From Streptomyces inusitatus (lineage in GTDB: Bacteria; Actinomycetota; Actinomycetes; Streptomycetales; Streptomycetaceae), in assembly GCF_014651115.1 (NCBI RefSeq), contig NZ_BMWG01000002.1, forward strand, positions 607,059-671,058: 64,000 bases of DNA, written 5' to 3'. The notes beneath the pieces were generated by a model. The model saw only the letters and a list, made by a program, of their open reading frames with translations. It had not been told where the DNA came from and made no database searches. Each line of letters starts with the position of its first letter. The stretch's first letter is position 1. The position numbers were made by a program, and so were the translations under genes. This document shows positions 16,302-24,976 of the stretch, one piece after another.

Positions 16302-18161
16302 ATGTGCGGAATAGTCGGGTGGGTCAATCTGACCGGACTCGGTCCTGACGCGCGGGCCATCGCGGAGAAAATGAACGACGAGCATGTCCGCCGGGGCCCG
16401 GACGGGTCCGGGGTATGGCTCTCCCGGTTCGCGGTGCTCGCGCACCGAAGGCTTTCGGTGATCGATGTCAAACACGGGGAGCAGCCCATGCTCCTCCCTT
16501 CAGAGCCGGGCTCCGACACCCGTTTCGCGCTCACCTACAACGGCGAGCTGTACAACTACCTTGAGCTGAAGAGCGAGTTGACCTCGCGCGGCCACAAGTT
16601 CCGGACGTCGAGCGACACCGAGGTGCTGCTCGCCGCCTGGGCCGAGTGGGGCGTGCGCGCCGTGGAGCATTTCAACGGGATATTCGCCTTCGCGGTCTGG
16701 GACAACCGGGAAGAGACGCTGTGGCTCGTCCGCGACCATCTCGGCGTGAAGCCGCTGCACTATTACCATGACGGCAATGATCTGATCTTCGGGTCCGAGG
16801 CGAAATCGATTCTCGCGCATCCGGACGTCGTCACGGCGGTCGACGAGGACGGTCTTCGACAGCTCGCGCTGCCCTTGCTGAAATTCCCGGGAACCAATCC
16901 CTACAGCGGGATTTCGGAGGTACTTCCGGGCCAGATCCTGGAATTCTCCCGGCGGGGCGTCCGTACGATCCAGTACTGGGACATCAAGGACTTCATCGGC
17001 CGTCCGACCGAGTCGGAGAACCTCGGCGACGCGGTCGAGCGGCTGCGCTCGCTGCTGGACGACACGGTCGCCCGGCAGACGATCTCGGACGTGCCACTGT
17101 GCACCTTCCTCTCCGGCGGTCTGGATTCCTCGGCCGTCACCGCGATCGCCAATCGGCTGCCCGGGCGGGACGGAGTGAGCTCCTTCTCCGTGGACTTCTC
17201 CGACGCGGGCGACTCGGCCGACTCGCGGTCCGCTCAGGACCGCAAATACGCCCAGGAAGCGGCCGATCACATCGGCTCGCGGCATTCCAACATCGTGCTG
17301 GACAGCTCGCTGCTCGCCGGTGTCGATGTGCGCGATGCCACGATTCTCGCGCGGGATCTTCCCAATGGCTTCGGCGATCTCGACACCAGCCTTCTGCTGC
17401 TCTGCAAGGAAGTGCGGAAGCACGCCACCGTCGCGCTCTCCGGAGAGGCGGCCGACGAGATCCTCGGCGGCTACCGGTGGTTCCACGAGCCCGGGGCGGT
17501 GCGGGCGGACACCTTCCCGTGGATCGCCGACACCCCCGCCCACGGCTATCTCCATCAGCGCGTCCTGAGCACGATCGACCCCGAACTGGCCCGGTCGCTG
17601 CGCCTTGACGAGTATCTGCGCGACGAGTACTCGACCGCCATCGGCGGGCTCTCCTTCGACCGGGGCCTGAGCAAGGGGGAGCGACGGCACCGGGAGATCA
17701 TCTACCTCGCCACCAGCTACTTCCTGCCGATGCTGCTGGACCGGACCGACCGGCTGAGCATGGCCAACGGCCTTGAGGTGCGCGTCCCGTTCTGCGATCA
17801 CCGGATCGTGGAGCACCTGGTGACGCTGTCGCAGCACATCCACAACGCCGGTGGCCGGGAGAAGGGCGTACTGCGCGACGCGGTGAAAGACCTGCTCCCG
17901 GTGGGCGTACTGGAGCGGAAGAAGTCGCCGTACCCGACCACCCCGGACCCGGACTACTCGCGGCAGCTCGAAGAGCAGTTCGCGAGCGTCGTCGCCGACC
18001 CGCCGGACGGGCTCTCGGACATCTTCGCCCCGCATGTGCTCTCCCCCGGCAAGGTCACCGACCTGGCGAGGTCCCACGGCCTCGTCAGCAATTTCGAGGG
18101 AGAGGTCGTCCTGAACTTCGCCTCGTGGTTCCGGCAGTACTCGCCGAAGCTCGCCATCTGA
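16302..18161 (+). CDS. Asparagine synthase-like glutamine amidotransferase
   Basis: A 619-residue AsnB-type enzyme. ATG 16302 is fixed by the glutaminase motif MCGIVGW: Cys2 becomes the N-terminal nucleophile after Met removal. The class II glutaminase domain covers residues 1-210, with RRGPDG at about 30-35 and YNGELYNY near 79-86. The C-terminal synthetase domain has the ATP-pyrophosphatase loop SGGLDSS at 271-277. The family adenylates a carboxylate (Asp in primary metabolism) and amidates it with glutamine-derived ammonia. Lasso-peptide cyclases and beta-lactam synthetases share the fold but lack the active glutaminase Cys, which is intact here. As first enzyme of a long one-directional cluster, it may amidate a pathway intermediate or simply supply asparagine. 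Confidence 0.85.
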   Translation: MCGIVGWVNLTGLGPDARAIAEKMNDEHVRRGPDGSGVWLSRFAVLAHRRLSVIDVKHGEQPMLLPSEPGSDTRFALTYNGELYNYLELKSELTSRGHKFRTSSDTEVLLAAWAEWGVRAVEHFNGIFAFAVWDNREETLWLVRDHLGVKPLHYYHDGNDLIFGSEAKSILAHPDVVTAVDEDGLRQLALPLLKFPGTNPYSGISEVLPGQILEFSRRGVRTIQYWDIKDFIGRPTESENLGDAVERLRSLLDDTVARQTISDVPLCTFLSGGLDSSAVTAIANRLPGRDGVSSFSVDFSDAGDSADSRSAQDRKYAQEAADHIGSRHSNIVLDSSLLAGVDVRDATILARDLPNGFGDLDTSLLLLCKEVRKHATVALSGEAADEILGGYRWFHEPGAVRADTFPWIADTPAHGYLHQRVLSTIDPELARSLRLDEYLRDEYSTAIGGLSFDRGLSKGERRHREIIYLATSYFLPMLLDRTDRLSMANGLEVRVPFCDHRIVEHLVTLSQHIHNAGGREKGVLRDAVKDLLPVGVLERKKSPYPTTPDPDYSRQLEEQFASVVADPPDGLSDIFAPHVLSPGKVTDLARSHGLVSNFEGEVVLNFASWFRQYSPKLAI

Positions 18162-18233
18162 GTACCTCCACGTCCACTTCCCCTCATTCATCTGAATTCA
18201 CCTGAACTCATCAGAACAACCCGGGAGAGCGAC

Positions 18234-19616
18234 TTGTCCACGTCAGACAGCACATCAGACATTCAGCGGCAGACCCGTGACCACCTCTGGCTCCACTTCA
18301 CCAACCACGCCAAGCTCTCCGCCGGTGGCGAAGTCCCCGTCTTCACCCGGGCGGAAGGCTCGTATCTCTGGGACGACAAGGGACGCCGACATTTCGACGG
18401 CCTCTCCGGACTGTTCGCCGTCAACGCCGGACACGGCCGCCCCGAGCTGGCGGAAGCCGCCGCCAAGCAGATTCGCGAACTCGACTACTTCCCGATCTGG
18501 AGCAGCGTCCACCCGCGTGCGGCGGAGCTGGCCGAGGCCCTCGCGGAACGCGCTCCGGGCGATCTGAACCGCGTATTCCTCACCAACAGCGGCGGCGAGA
18601 GCGTCGAGACGGCCTGGAAACTCATCAAGCAGTACTTCAAGGCCATCGGACAGCCCAGCCGGCACAAGGTGATCAGCCGGACCATCTCGTACCACGGAAC
18701 CAGCCACGGCGCCCTCTCCATCACCGGGCTCCCGGGGCTGCGCGCGCCTTTCGAACCTCTCGTACCGAGCGGGCACAAGGTGCCGCACACCGATATCTAC
18801 CGCGCGCCGGAGCATCTGCGCGACGATGAAGTCGCCTTCGGCCGCTGGGCGGCGGACAGAATCGCCGAGGCGATCGAGTTCGAGGGCCCCGAGACGGTCG
18901 CCGCGATCTTCCTTGAGCCCGTACAGAACTCGGGTGCGGCGATCCCGCCGCCCCGGGGGTATTTCGAGCGGGTCCGCGAGATCGCCGACAAGTACGGGGT
19001 GATTCTCGTGTCGGACGAGGTGATCACCGCCTTCGGCCGTATCGGCGAATTCTTCGCGATCAATCGATACGGCATCACGCCCGACATCATCACCGGCGCC
19101 AAGGGGCTCACCGGCGGAGTGATCCCGGCCGGCGCGGCGATCGTCAGCGACCGCCTCTTCGAGCCGTTCACCAAGAAGGAGAACACCTTCATGCACGGCC
19201 TCACCTTCGGCGGCCATCCGGTCGCCGCGGCGGTGGCCCTGGAGAACATCGCGATCTTCGAGCGCGAGAAGCTCAACGAGAACGTCCGCGCCAACGAGGA
19301 TCTGTTCGGCTCCACCCTGGACAAGCTCCGGGATCTGCCGATCGTCGGCGACGTACGCGGAGCCGGGTACTTCTGGGGCGTCGTCCTCGTCAAGGACAAG
19401 GAGACCCGGGAGCCGTTCACCGCGCAGGAGCGCCGCCGTCTCCTGGACGAACTGCTCGGCCCGGCGCTGCGGGAGGCCGGACTGCATGTCCGGCTCGACG
19501 AGCGCGGAGACCCGGCGATCCTGCTGGCTCCCCCGGCCACCGTCGGCCGTGAGGAGTTCGAGTTCATCGAGCAGACGCTGCGCGGAGTCCTCTCCGAGGC
19601 CTGGGAGAGGTTCTAG
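18234..19616 (+). CDS. Class III PLP-dependent aminotransferase
   Basis: A 460-residue fold-type I enzyme of the omega-transaminase/BioA/diaminobutyrate group. SDEVITAFGRIG (Asp261) binds the PLP pyridine nitrogen, and Lys290 in ITGAKGLTGG is the Schiff-base lysine. The start is TTG 18234, preceded by GGGAGAG; no ATG or GTG nearby fits the N-terminus. It should transfer an amino group between an amine or omega-amino acid and a keto acid or aldehyde. It follows the AsnB-like gene by 72 nt and precedes the first permease by 3 nt, so it is in one transcript with the importer. Combined with the carboxylate reductase at the end of the cluster, it could convert an aldehyde to an amine, which is inference. 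Confidence 0.88.
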   Translation: MSTSDSTSDIQRQTRDHLWLHFTNHAKLSAGGEVPVFTRAEGSYLWDDKGRRHFDGLSGLFAVNAGHGRPELAEAAAKQIRELDYFPIWSSVHPRAAELAEALAERAPGDLNRVFLTNSGGESVETAWKLIKQYFKAIGQPSRHKVISRTISYHGTSHGALSITGLPGLRAPFEPLVPSGHKVPHTDIYRAPEHLRDDEVAFGRWAADRIAEAIEFEGPETVAAIFLEPVQNSGAAIPPPRGYFERVREIADKYGVILVSDEVITAFGRIGEFFAINRYGITPDIITGAKGLTGGVIPAGAAIVSDRLFEPFTKKENTFMHGLTFGGHPVAAAVALENIAIFEREKLNENVRANEDLFGSTLDKLRDLPIVGDVRGAGYFWGVVLVKDKETREPFTAQERRRLLDELLGPALREAGLHVRLDERGDPAILLAPPATVGREEFEFIEQTLRGVLSEAWERF

Positions 19617-19619
19617 AAC

Positions 19620-20648
19620 GTGAGACTGCCCCCGCACCCGGATCGGCCCGGGACCACTTCCCCGAAGCTGTCGGCGGCGGCACGCGCGTCGACCGTCGCG
19701 TACGTGCTGCGCCGCTGCGGGTACTTCGTGGTCGTGGTGTTCTCGGTATACACGCTTTCGTTCTTCCTGCTCTACGCGTTGCCGAGCGATCCGGTCGCCC
19801 TCATGCTCGAACGCCGCTCCGCGGGTGCGGGGGGCAGCACATCCGAACAGGTCGAGGCGCTGCGTGCGCAGTACGGTCTCGACCAGCCACTGCTGGTCCG
19901 TTACATCGAAACGCTGGGACAGCTCCTGAGCGGGGACCCCGGTACCTCCTTCCAGTCGGGCAGACCGGTTCCGGAGATCATCGGGGCGGTGGCTCCGAAC
20001 ACCCTCGGACTCGCCGCGGGCGGGCTCGTCATCGCGATCCCGCTCTCCCTCGCCCTGGCGCTGGCGACCTCCTGGCGGCAGGGGAGCGCACTCCACCGGA
20101 TGCTGGTGAACGTACCGGCGCTGGTCGCCGCGGTCCCCGCCTTCTGGCTCGGACTGCTGCTGTTGCAGCTGTTCTCCTTCACGCTGGGATGGGCCCCGTC
20201 CGCCGGAGGCACCGGGCTGTCCGCGCTGGTACTGCCCTCCGTCGCGCTCGCCCTGCCGGTGTCCGCTTCGCTGACCGCCGTCCTCGTACGCGGTCTGGAC
20301 GACGTCCAGCGGGCCGACTTCGTGGAACTGCTGCGCGCCAGGGGGCTGCCCTGGCGGCGCGTCTACCTCGCCCATGTGGCACGGAACGCGCTGCTGCCCT
20401 TCGTGACGCTGGCGGGGCTGACCGTCGGCGGGGTGCTGGTCGGCACCGTGATCACGGAGACGGTGTTCGCGAGGGCCGGACTCGGCCGGCTGCTCGCCTC
20501 CTCGGTGGAGACGCAGGACGCGCCGGTGATCCTCGCGATCGCGGTGCTGGCGGCCGTGCTCTTCGCCGCGGTCAACCTCGCCGTCGACCTTCTCTATCCG
20601 ATCCTCGACCCGAGGACGCGTCACCGAGGCAGTGGAGCCCGCGCATGA
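19620..20648 (+). CDS. Peptide/nickel-type ABC transporter permease (DppB-like)
   Basis: A 342-residue inner-membrane permease starting at GTG 19620, 3 nt after the aminotransferase stop. It has the DppB/OppB layout: a cytoplasmic N-terminus, TM1 (YFVVVVFSVYTLSFFLLYALP), a large extracytoplasmic loop with the family's GLDQPLLVRYI segment, then five further segments. The EAA coupling loop is near ELLRARGLPWRRVYLAHVARNALLP. It pairs with the next permease to form the channel of an oligopeptide-family importer. Its stop overlaps the next start (ATGA). The substrate class of this family is broad: peptides, nickel chelates, opines, glutathione and sulfur compounds. Confidence 0.9.
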   Translation: MRLPPHPDRPGTTSPKLSAAARASTVAYVLRRCGYFVVVVFSVYTLSFFLLYALPSDPVALMLERRSAGAGGSTSEQVEALRAQYGLDQPLLVRYIETLGQLLSGDPGTSFQSGRPVPEIIGAVAPNTLGLAAGGLVIAIPLSLALALATSWRQGSALHRMLVNVPALVAAVPAFWLGLLLLQLFSFTLGWAPSAGGTGLSALVLPSVALALPVSASLTAVLVRGLDDVQRADFVELLRARGLPWRRVYLAHVARNALLPFVTLAGLTVGGVLVGTVITETVFARAGLGRLLASSVETQDAPVILAIAVLAAVLFAAVNLAVDLLYPILDPRTRHRGSGARA

Positions 20649-21484
20649 CCGTCACAACAGCACCACCCATCACTTCGAGACGGCGGGCCTCCTCCGTGCC
20701 CGTCCTCGCGCTGGCCTTCCTCGGCCTCGCCGGGGTCGCCGCCCTGCTGCCGAAGGCCGTCGCACCCCACGACCCCTTCGCCCAGGACGTCTCCCAGCGG
20801 CTGCGTCCGCCGTCCGCCGAGCATCTCTTCGGCACGGACGAACTCGGCCGCGACCTGCTCAGCCGGGTCGTCCACGGCACCCAGGCGAGCCTGTCGATCG
20901 CCCTGCTCGCGGTGGCGTTCGCCTTCGTCGCCAGCCTGGTCATCGGTCTGACGGCGGGCTACTTCGGGGGCGTCGTCGACCGAGTGCTGATGGCCGTCGT
21001 GGACGTACTGCTGGCACTGCCCTCGCTGCTGATCTCGCTGCTGATCGTCTCGGGGCTCGGCACCGGCGCGGTCAATCTCGCCGTCGCCGTGGGCATCGCC
21101 TCCGTCCCCGCCCTGGCCCGGGTCACCCGCGCCGAGGTGCTGGGCGTCAGCGCCCGGACCTTCGTGGAGGCCGCGAAGGGCTTCGGGCTCCCTGGGCGGC
21201 GCGTCCTGCTGCGCCATGTCCTGCCGCACGCCCGGGGCCCGATCACCGCGCTGGTCGCGCTGGAGCTGGCGACCATGGTGCTGTCCGTCTCCGCCCTCAG
21301 CTTCCTGGGGTACGGGACCCAGCCGCCGGACCCCGAGTGGGGCAACCTCATCGCCGGAGGCCGCGACTACTTCGCGACGGCCTGGTGGCTGACCACCCTG
21401 CCCGGCGCGGTGCTCGCGGGCGTCGTCCTCGCGCTGCACCGGGTGGGGCGCGGGCTCGGCGGCTCGGAAGTGGGGCCCGCATGA
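20645..21484 (+). CDS. Peptide/nickel-type ABC transporter permease (DppC-like)
   Basis: A 279-residue second permease. ATG 20645 overlaps the previous stop. The DppC signature HLFGTDELGRDLLSRVVHGTQASL is present after TM1, and the EAA loop is near EAAKGFGLPGRRVLLRHVLPHARGP. The C-terminus has PPDPEWGNLIAGGRDYF, typical of DppC proteins. It is the partner of the upstream permease, and its stop overlaps the ATPase start (ATGA), so the four transporter genes are translationally chained. It gives no independent clue to the substrate. Confidence 0.9.
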   Translation: MTVTTAPPITSRRRASSVPVLALAFLGLAGVAALLPKAVAPHDPFAQDVSQRLRPPSAEHLFGTDELGRDLLSRVVHGTQASLSIALLAVAFAFVASLVIGLTAGYFGGVVDRVLMAVVDVLLALPSLLISLLIVSGLGTGAVNLAVAVGIASVPALARVTRAEVLGVSARTFVEAAKGFGLPGRRVLLRHVLPHARGPITALVALELATMVLSVSALSFLGYGTQPPDPEWGNLIAGGRDYFATAWWLTTLPGAVLAGVVLALHRVGRGLGGSEVGPA

Positions 21485-23235
21485 GTATCGTCGAGAAGGC
21501 TGCGGCCCCGGGCACGCTGCTGCGGCTGGAAGGGCTCCGGGTCGCCTACCCGGGAGGACCGGCGGCGGTCGACGGGCTCTCCGTCACCGTGCCGTCGGGC
21601 AGCTCGGTCGCCATCGTCGGCGAATCCGGCTCGGGCAAGTCCACCACCCTCCACGCGCTCCTCGGACTGACACCGCGCACCGCGCACGTCAGCTTCGACC
21701 GGCTGGAGTTCGACAGCGGAAACGGGTCCGGGGCCGGGGCCGGGGCCGGGGGGCTGCGGCGTATCGAGGACCCGCGCGAACTGCGCGGGCGCTCCGTCGG
21801 ACTCGTACCCCAGGACCCGATACGGTCGCTGGATCCGCTGATGCGGATCGGGGCCCACTTCGCCGAGCTGCACCGGCACTTCCTGGGCCTCACCGACCGG
21901 GCCGAGAGCCGCGTACGCACCATCGCCTCGCTCGAAGCGGTCGGCGTCGACCGGCCCGAACTGCGGCTGAGGCAGTATCCGCACGAACTCTCCGGCGGAC
22001 AGCGGCAGCGGATCCTCATCGCGCTCGCCCTCATCGGCGAACCGCGGCTGCTGCTGGCCGACGAGCCGACCTCCAACCTGGACGCCACCGTCCAGCGGCG
22101 GGTGCTGGACCTCTTCGACGAGGTACGGACGGCACGCGGGCTCTCGGTGCTGCTGGTCACCCATGACATCGCGGTGGCGGGCGAACGCGCGGACCACCTC
22201 GTGGTGATGCGCGCCGGACGCGTCGTGGAGTCCGGGACGGCCGACGAGGTACTGGGCGATCCGAAGGATCCGTACACACGGCAGCTCCTGACCTCTCTGC
22301 CGAGCGCGCTCCCGGCCCGGCCCGCCTTCCGGGCCGAGTCACCGCCGAGGGTCGTGCTCGAAGCGCGCGATCTGACGAAGTCGTTCGCCGGGGGGAGGGG
22401 GCAGGAGCGCGTCGACGCCGTACGGGAGGTGAGCCTCACCCTCCACCGGGGGCAGACGGTCGCCGTCGTCGGCGAGTCCGGGGCCGGGAAGTCCACGCTG
22501 CTGCGGCTGCTCACCGGGCTGGAGCGCGCGGACTCCGGGGCCGTCCTGCTGGACGGGGACGAGGTGCGCGGCAGTGGGGGCGGCGGAGGCGGGGGCGGCG
22601 GTGGCCGGTTCGACCGGTTCGGGCGGAAGGCGCGCGCGGACTTCGCCCGGCGGGTGCAGCTCGTCTACCAGAACCCGGCGCGCAGCCTGAATCCCTCGCT
22701 CCCGGTCGGGCGCGTCATCGCGGAGCCGCTGGAGGCGCACCGCGTCGGCGGGGCGCGATCGCGGGCCGAGCGGGTACGGGAGCTGCTGGAGCAGGTCGAA
22801 CTCCCCGCCGACATCGCCGAACGGCGTCCGGGGCAGCTCTCCGGCGGGCAGGCGCAGCGGGTGGCGATCGCCCGCGCGCTCGCCCTCGAACCCGAGGTGG
22901 TCGTGCTGGACGAGCCGGTCTCGGCGCTGGACCAGGCCGTGCAGTTCGCCCTGTTGCGGCTCCTCGGCGAGTTGCAGCAGCGGCTGGGCATCGCCTATCT
23001 GCTCGTCTCGCACGACCTCGGGGTGGTGCGCGCCGTCGCCGACGAGGTGATCGTCATGCACCGGGGGCGGGTGGAGGAGCGCGGGGCCACGGGGTCCGTG
23101 TTCACGGCTCCGGCCAGTCCTCGTACGCGGGCGCTGCTCGACGCGGTGCCGGTCCTCAAGTCCTCCCTTTCCCTCTCTTCCTCTGCTTCTTCTGTTCCTT
23201 CTGCTTCTTCTCACGACAGGACGTCACAACCATGA
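21481..23235 (+). CDS. Duplicated ABC ATPase (fused DppD-DppF type)
   Basis: A 584-residue protein carrying two ABC nucleotide-binding domains in one chain. The first has Walker A GESGSGKS at residues 47-54, signature LSGGQRQR, and Walker B LLLADEPTSNLD. The second has GESGAGKS, LSGGQAQR and VVVLDEPVSALD. Both look catalytically complete. Fused pairs of this sort (as in GsiA) energise oligopeptide-family importers. A Gly-rich insert sits in the second domain near residue 365. The last 25 residues are a low-complexity Ser-rich tail encoded by a pyrimidine-rich stretch (23160-23215). The stop overlaps the binding-protein start. Confidence 0.9.
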   Translation: MSIVEKAAAPGTLLRLEGLRVAYPGGPAAVDGLSVTVPSGSSVAIVGESGSGKSTTLHALLGLTPRTAHVSFDRLEFDSGNGSGAGAGAGGLRRIEDPRELRGRSVGLVPQDPIRSLDPLMRIGAHFAELHRHFLGLTDRAESRVRTIASLEAVGVDRPELRLRQYPHELSGGQRQRILIALALIGEPRLLLADEPTSNLDATVQRRVLDLFDEVRTARGLSVLLVTHDIAVAGERADHLVVMRAGRVVESGTADEVLGDPKDPYTRQLLTSLPSALPARPAFRAESPPRVVLEARDLTKSFAGGRGQERVDAVREVSLTLHRGQTVAVVGESGAGKSTLLRLLTGLERADSGAVLLDGDEVRGSGGGGGGGGGGRFDRFGRKARADFARRVQLVYQNPARSLNPSLPVGRVIAEPLEAHRVGGARSRAERVRELLEQVELPADIAERRPGQLSGGQAQRVAIARALALEPEVVVLDEPVSALDQAVQFALLRLLGELQQRLGIAYLLVSHDLGVVRAVADEVIVMHRGRVEERGATGSVFTAPASPRTRALLDAVPVLKSSLSLSSSASSVPSASSHDRTSQP

Positions 23236-24842
23236 GTCGCGCGACCCTGACGCGCTTGTTCGCCGCTTCCGGAGCCGCCGCGCTCCTGCTGACCGGCTGC
23301 ACGAGCGGAGTCGACGCTTCCGCCGGCGCCGGCGCGGATACGACGCGTCTGCGTGTCGCGTACGGCTGGTATCCGACCTGCTTCGACTACGGGCAGTCCA
23401 ATCCCTTCGCGCTCTTCGGCAGACAGGTGCTGGACACCCTGCTGAGCGAGGATCCGGAGACCGGCGAGTTTGAACCGTATCTCGCCAAGTCCTGGAAGAG
23501 CCTGGACGGCGGGCGCGCCTACGAGTTCACGATCCGCGACGGGGTGACCTTCAGCAATGGCGAGAAGCTGACCGCTCAGGTCGTCGCCGACAACTTTGAA
23601 ACGCTGTGGAAGCTGGCCGAGCAGGGCGTCTCCCCGACGCCCGGCGCGTATCTCCGCAACTACGACCGTGCCGAGGCCCTCGACGCGCGGACCGTGCGGG
23701 TGTCGTTCAAGAAGCCCAACGCCGGGTTCCTCCAGGCCAACAGCGAGGGCCAGTTCGGGATCATCGCCCCCGAGTCCCTCGCGAAGAGCCCGAAGGAGCG
23801 CTGCGCCGAGGGGACGATCGGCTCGGGGCCGTTCGTGCTGGACGAGGCGGTTCAGGACGAGCGGGTCGAGTACGTCAAGCGGGAGGGGTACGACTGGGCC
23901 CCCGACGCCTACGGCCGTGACGGCGCGGCCTCGCTGGAGCGGGTGACGATCCAGATCGTGCCCGAGGAGAGCCTCCGGGCCGCCGGTGTGGTGTCGGGCG
24001 AGTACGACCTCGCGTACTCGATGACCGAGACGGGCCTCGCCCAGGCCAAGGGCCAGAACGGGGTGAAGACCGTTCTCGCTTCGGACCGCAGCGTGGTGAA
24101 CACCTTCGTCGTCAACACCGCCGATCCGGTGCTCGCCGACCCGGCGGTGCGGCAGGCGATCCAGCGCGGGATCAACCGTGAGGAACTCGTCAGCGCGTTC
24201 TACGGGAAGGGCGTCGAGCCCGCCACCGATGTGGTCTCCCCCGGCCATCCCTCCTACAAGGACCGGGGCGAGCTGCTGGGCCACGACCCCGAGTACAGCG
24301 CGTCCGTCCTCGACCGGGCCGGCTGGGTGAAGGGCAAGGACGGGATCCGGGTCAAGGACGGCCAGCAGCTTCGGCTGTCGCTGGCCTTCTCCGCCGGTGA
24401 CATCGGCTCGGCGGAGTCCGGCTGGGAGTATGTGAAGAACGGGCTCGCCGACATCGGCGTCGCGATCGACCTCAAGCGGGTCTCCGACGCGGAGCAGGCC
24501 GACCTCCGCAAGTCCGGGAAGTGGCAGCTCGCGGTCTACCAGGGCGCGAGCCGCGGCGACGCGGACGGGATCGCCGCCTTCTACTCCACCCGGCTCTCCA
24601 CCTGGGCCGGGCAGTCGCCCCGGCCCAAGGCCGACGGGCCGCTCGCCGAGCAGGCCGCCACGGTCGATCCGGAGAAGCGGCACTCGCTGGTGGACCGGGC
24701 GGTGACGGAGATCGTCACCCAGGCGTACGGGATCCCGCTGTTCGACTCCGCGCAGGTGCTGCTGGCGCGCTCGGCGGTGCGGGACCTCACCTTCCCGGTC
24801 AACGCGTGGGAACCGATCCTCTACCGCGTCACGAAGAAGTGA
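23232..24842 (+). CDS. Substrate-binding lipoprotein, oligopeptide family (SBP_bac_5)
   Basis: A 536-residue solute-binding protein for the importer encoded just upstream. The signal peptide ends in lipobox LTGC, with lipidated Cys23. The family-5 fold is evident from DPETGEFEPYLAKSWK, then DGVTFSNGEKLTAQVVADNFE, and VRQAIQRGINREELV in the second half. Members bind peptides, opines, nickel complexes, or organosulfur and aromatic compounds, and the ligand cannot be read from sequence. Two hairpins follow the stop at 24863-24894 and 24908-24955, suggesting that the importer genes and the downstream enzymes are separately adjusted. Confidence 0.9.
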   Translation: MSRATLTRLFAASGAAALLLTGCTSGVDASAGAGADTTRLRVAYGWYPTCFDYGQSNPFALFGRQVLDTLLSEDPETGEFEPYLAKSWKSLDGGRAYEFTIRDGVTFSNGEKLTAQVVADNFETLWKLAEQGVSPTPGAYLRNYDRAEALDARTVRVSFKKPNAGFLQANSEGQFGIIAPESLAKSPKERCAEGTIGSGPFVLDEAVQDERVEYVKREGYDWAPDAYGRDGAASLERVTIQIVPEESLRAAGVVSGEYDLAYSMTETGLAQAKGQNGVKTVLASDRSVVNTFVVNTADPVLADPAVRQAIQRGINREELVSAFYGKGVEPATDVVSPGHPSYKDRGELLGHDPEYSASVLDRAGWVKGKDGIRVKDGQQLRLSLAFSAGDIGSAESGWEYVKNGLADIGVAIDLKRVSDAEQADLRKSGKWQLAVYQGASRGDADGIAAFYSTRLSTWAGQSPRPKADGPLAEQAATVDPEKRHSLVDRAVTEIVTQAYGIPLFDSAQVLLARSAVRDLTFPVNAWEPILYRVTKK

Positions 24843-24862
24843 CGCACTGATCCCACGAGGGT

Positions 24863-24894
24863 GGCGCACCGGCGGAGCCGCTGTGCGGTGCGCC
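24863..24894 (+). terminator. Hairpin after binding-protein gene
   Basis: The arms GGCGCACCG (24863-24871) and CGGTGCGCC (24886-24894) pair perfectly around a 14-nt loop, 20 nt after the binding-protein stop. CCTCCT follows rather than a U-tract. It is probably a terminator or a partial read-through attenuator. Confidence 0.6.
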
Positions 24895-24907
24895 CCTCCT
24901 CAGAACG

Positions 24908-24955
24908 CTCCCCGCCCGCCTCACGCGTCCCCCCACGTGAGCGGCGGGCGGGGAG
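24908..24955 (+). terminator. Second, longer hairpin before the monooxygenase gene
   Basis: A 13-bp perfect stem, CTCCCCGCCCGCC (24908-24920) with GGCGGGCGGGGAG (24943-24955), is extended inward by TCACG/CGTGA with a 2-nt bulge. It lies 21 nt before the monooxygenase ATG. Two consecutive stable hairpins between codirectional genes are stronger than an ordinary operon spacer would need. Confidence 0.65.
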
Positions 24956-24976
24956 TGAACCACCTGAAAGGAAACA

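Noticed and set aside
16302..18161. Lasso-peptide or beta-lactam cyclase
   Set aside because: The glutaminase nucleophile Cys2 and surrounding motifs are intact, and there is no precursor peptide or leader-protease gene, so an ordinary amidotransferase is more likely.
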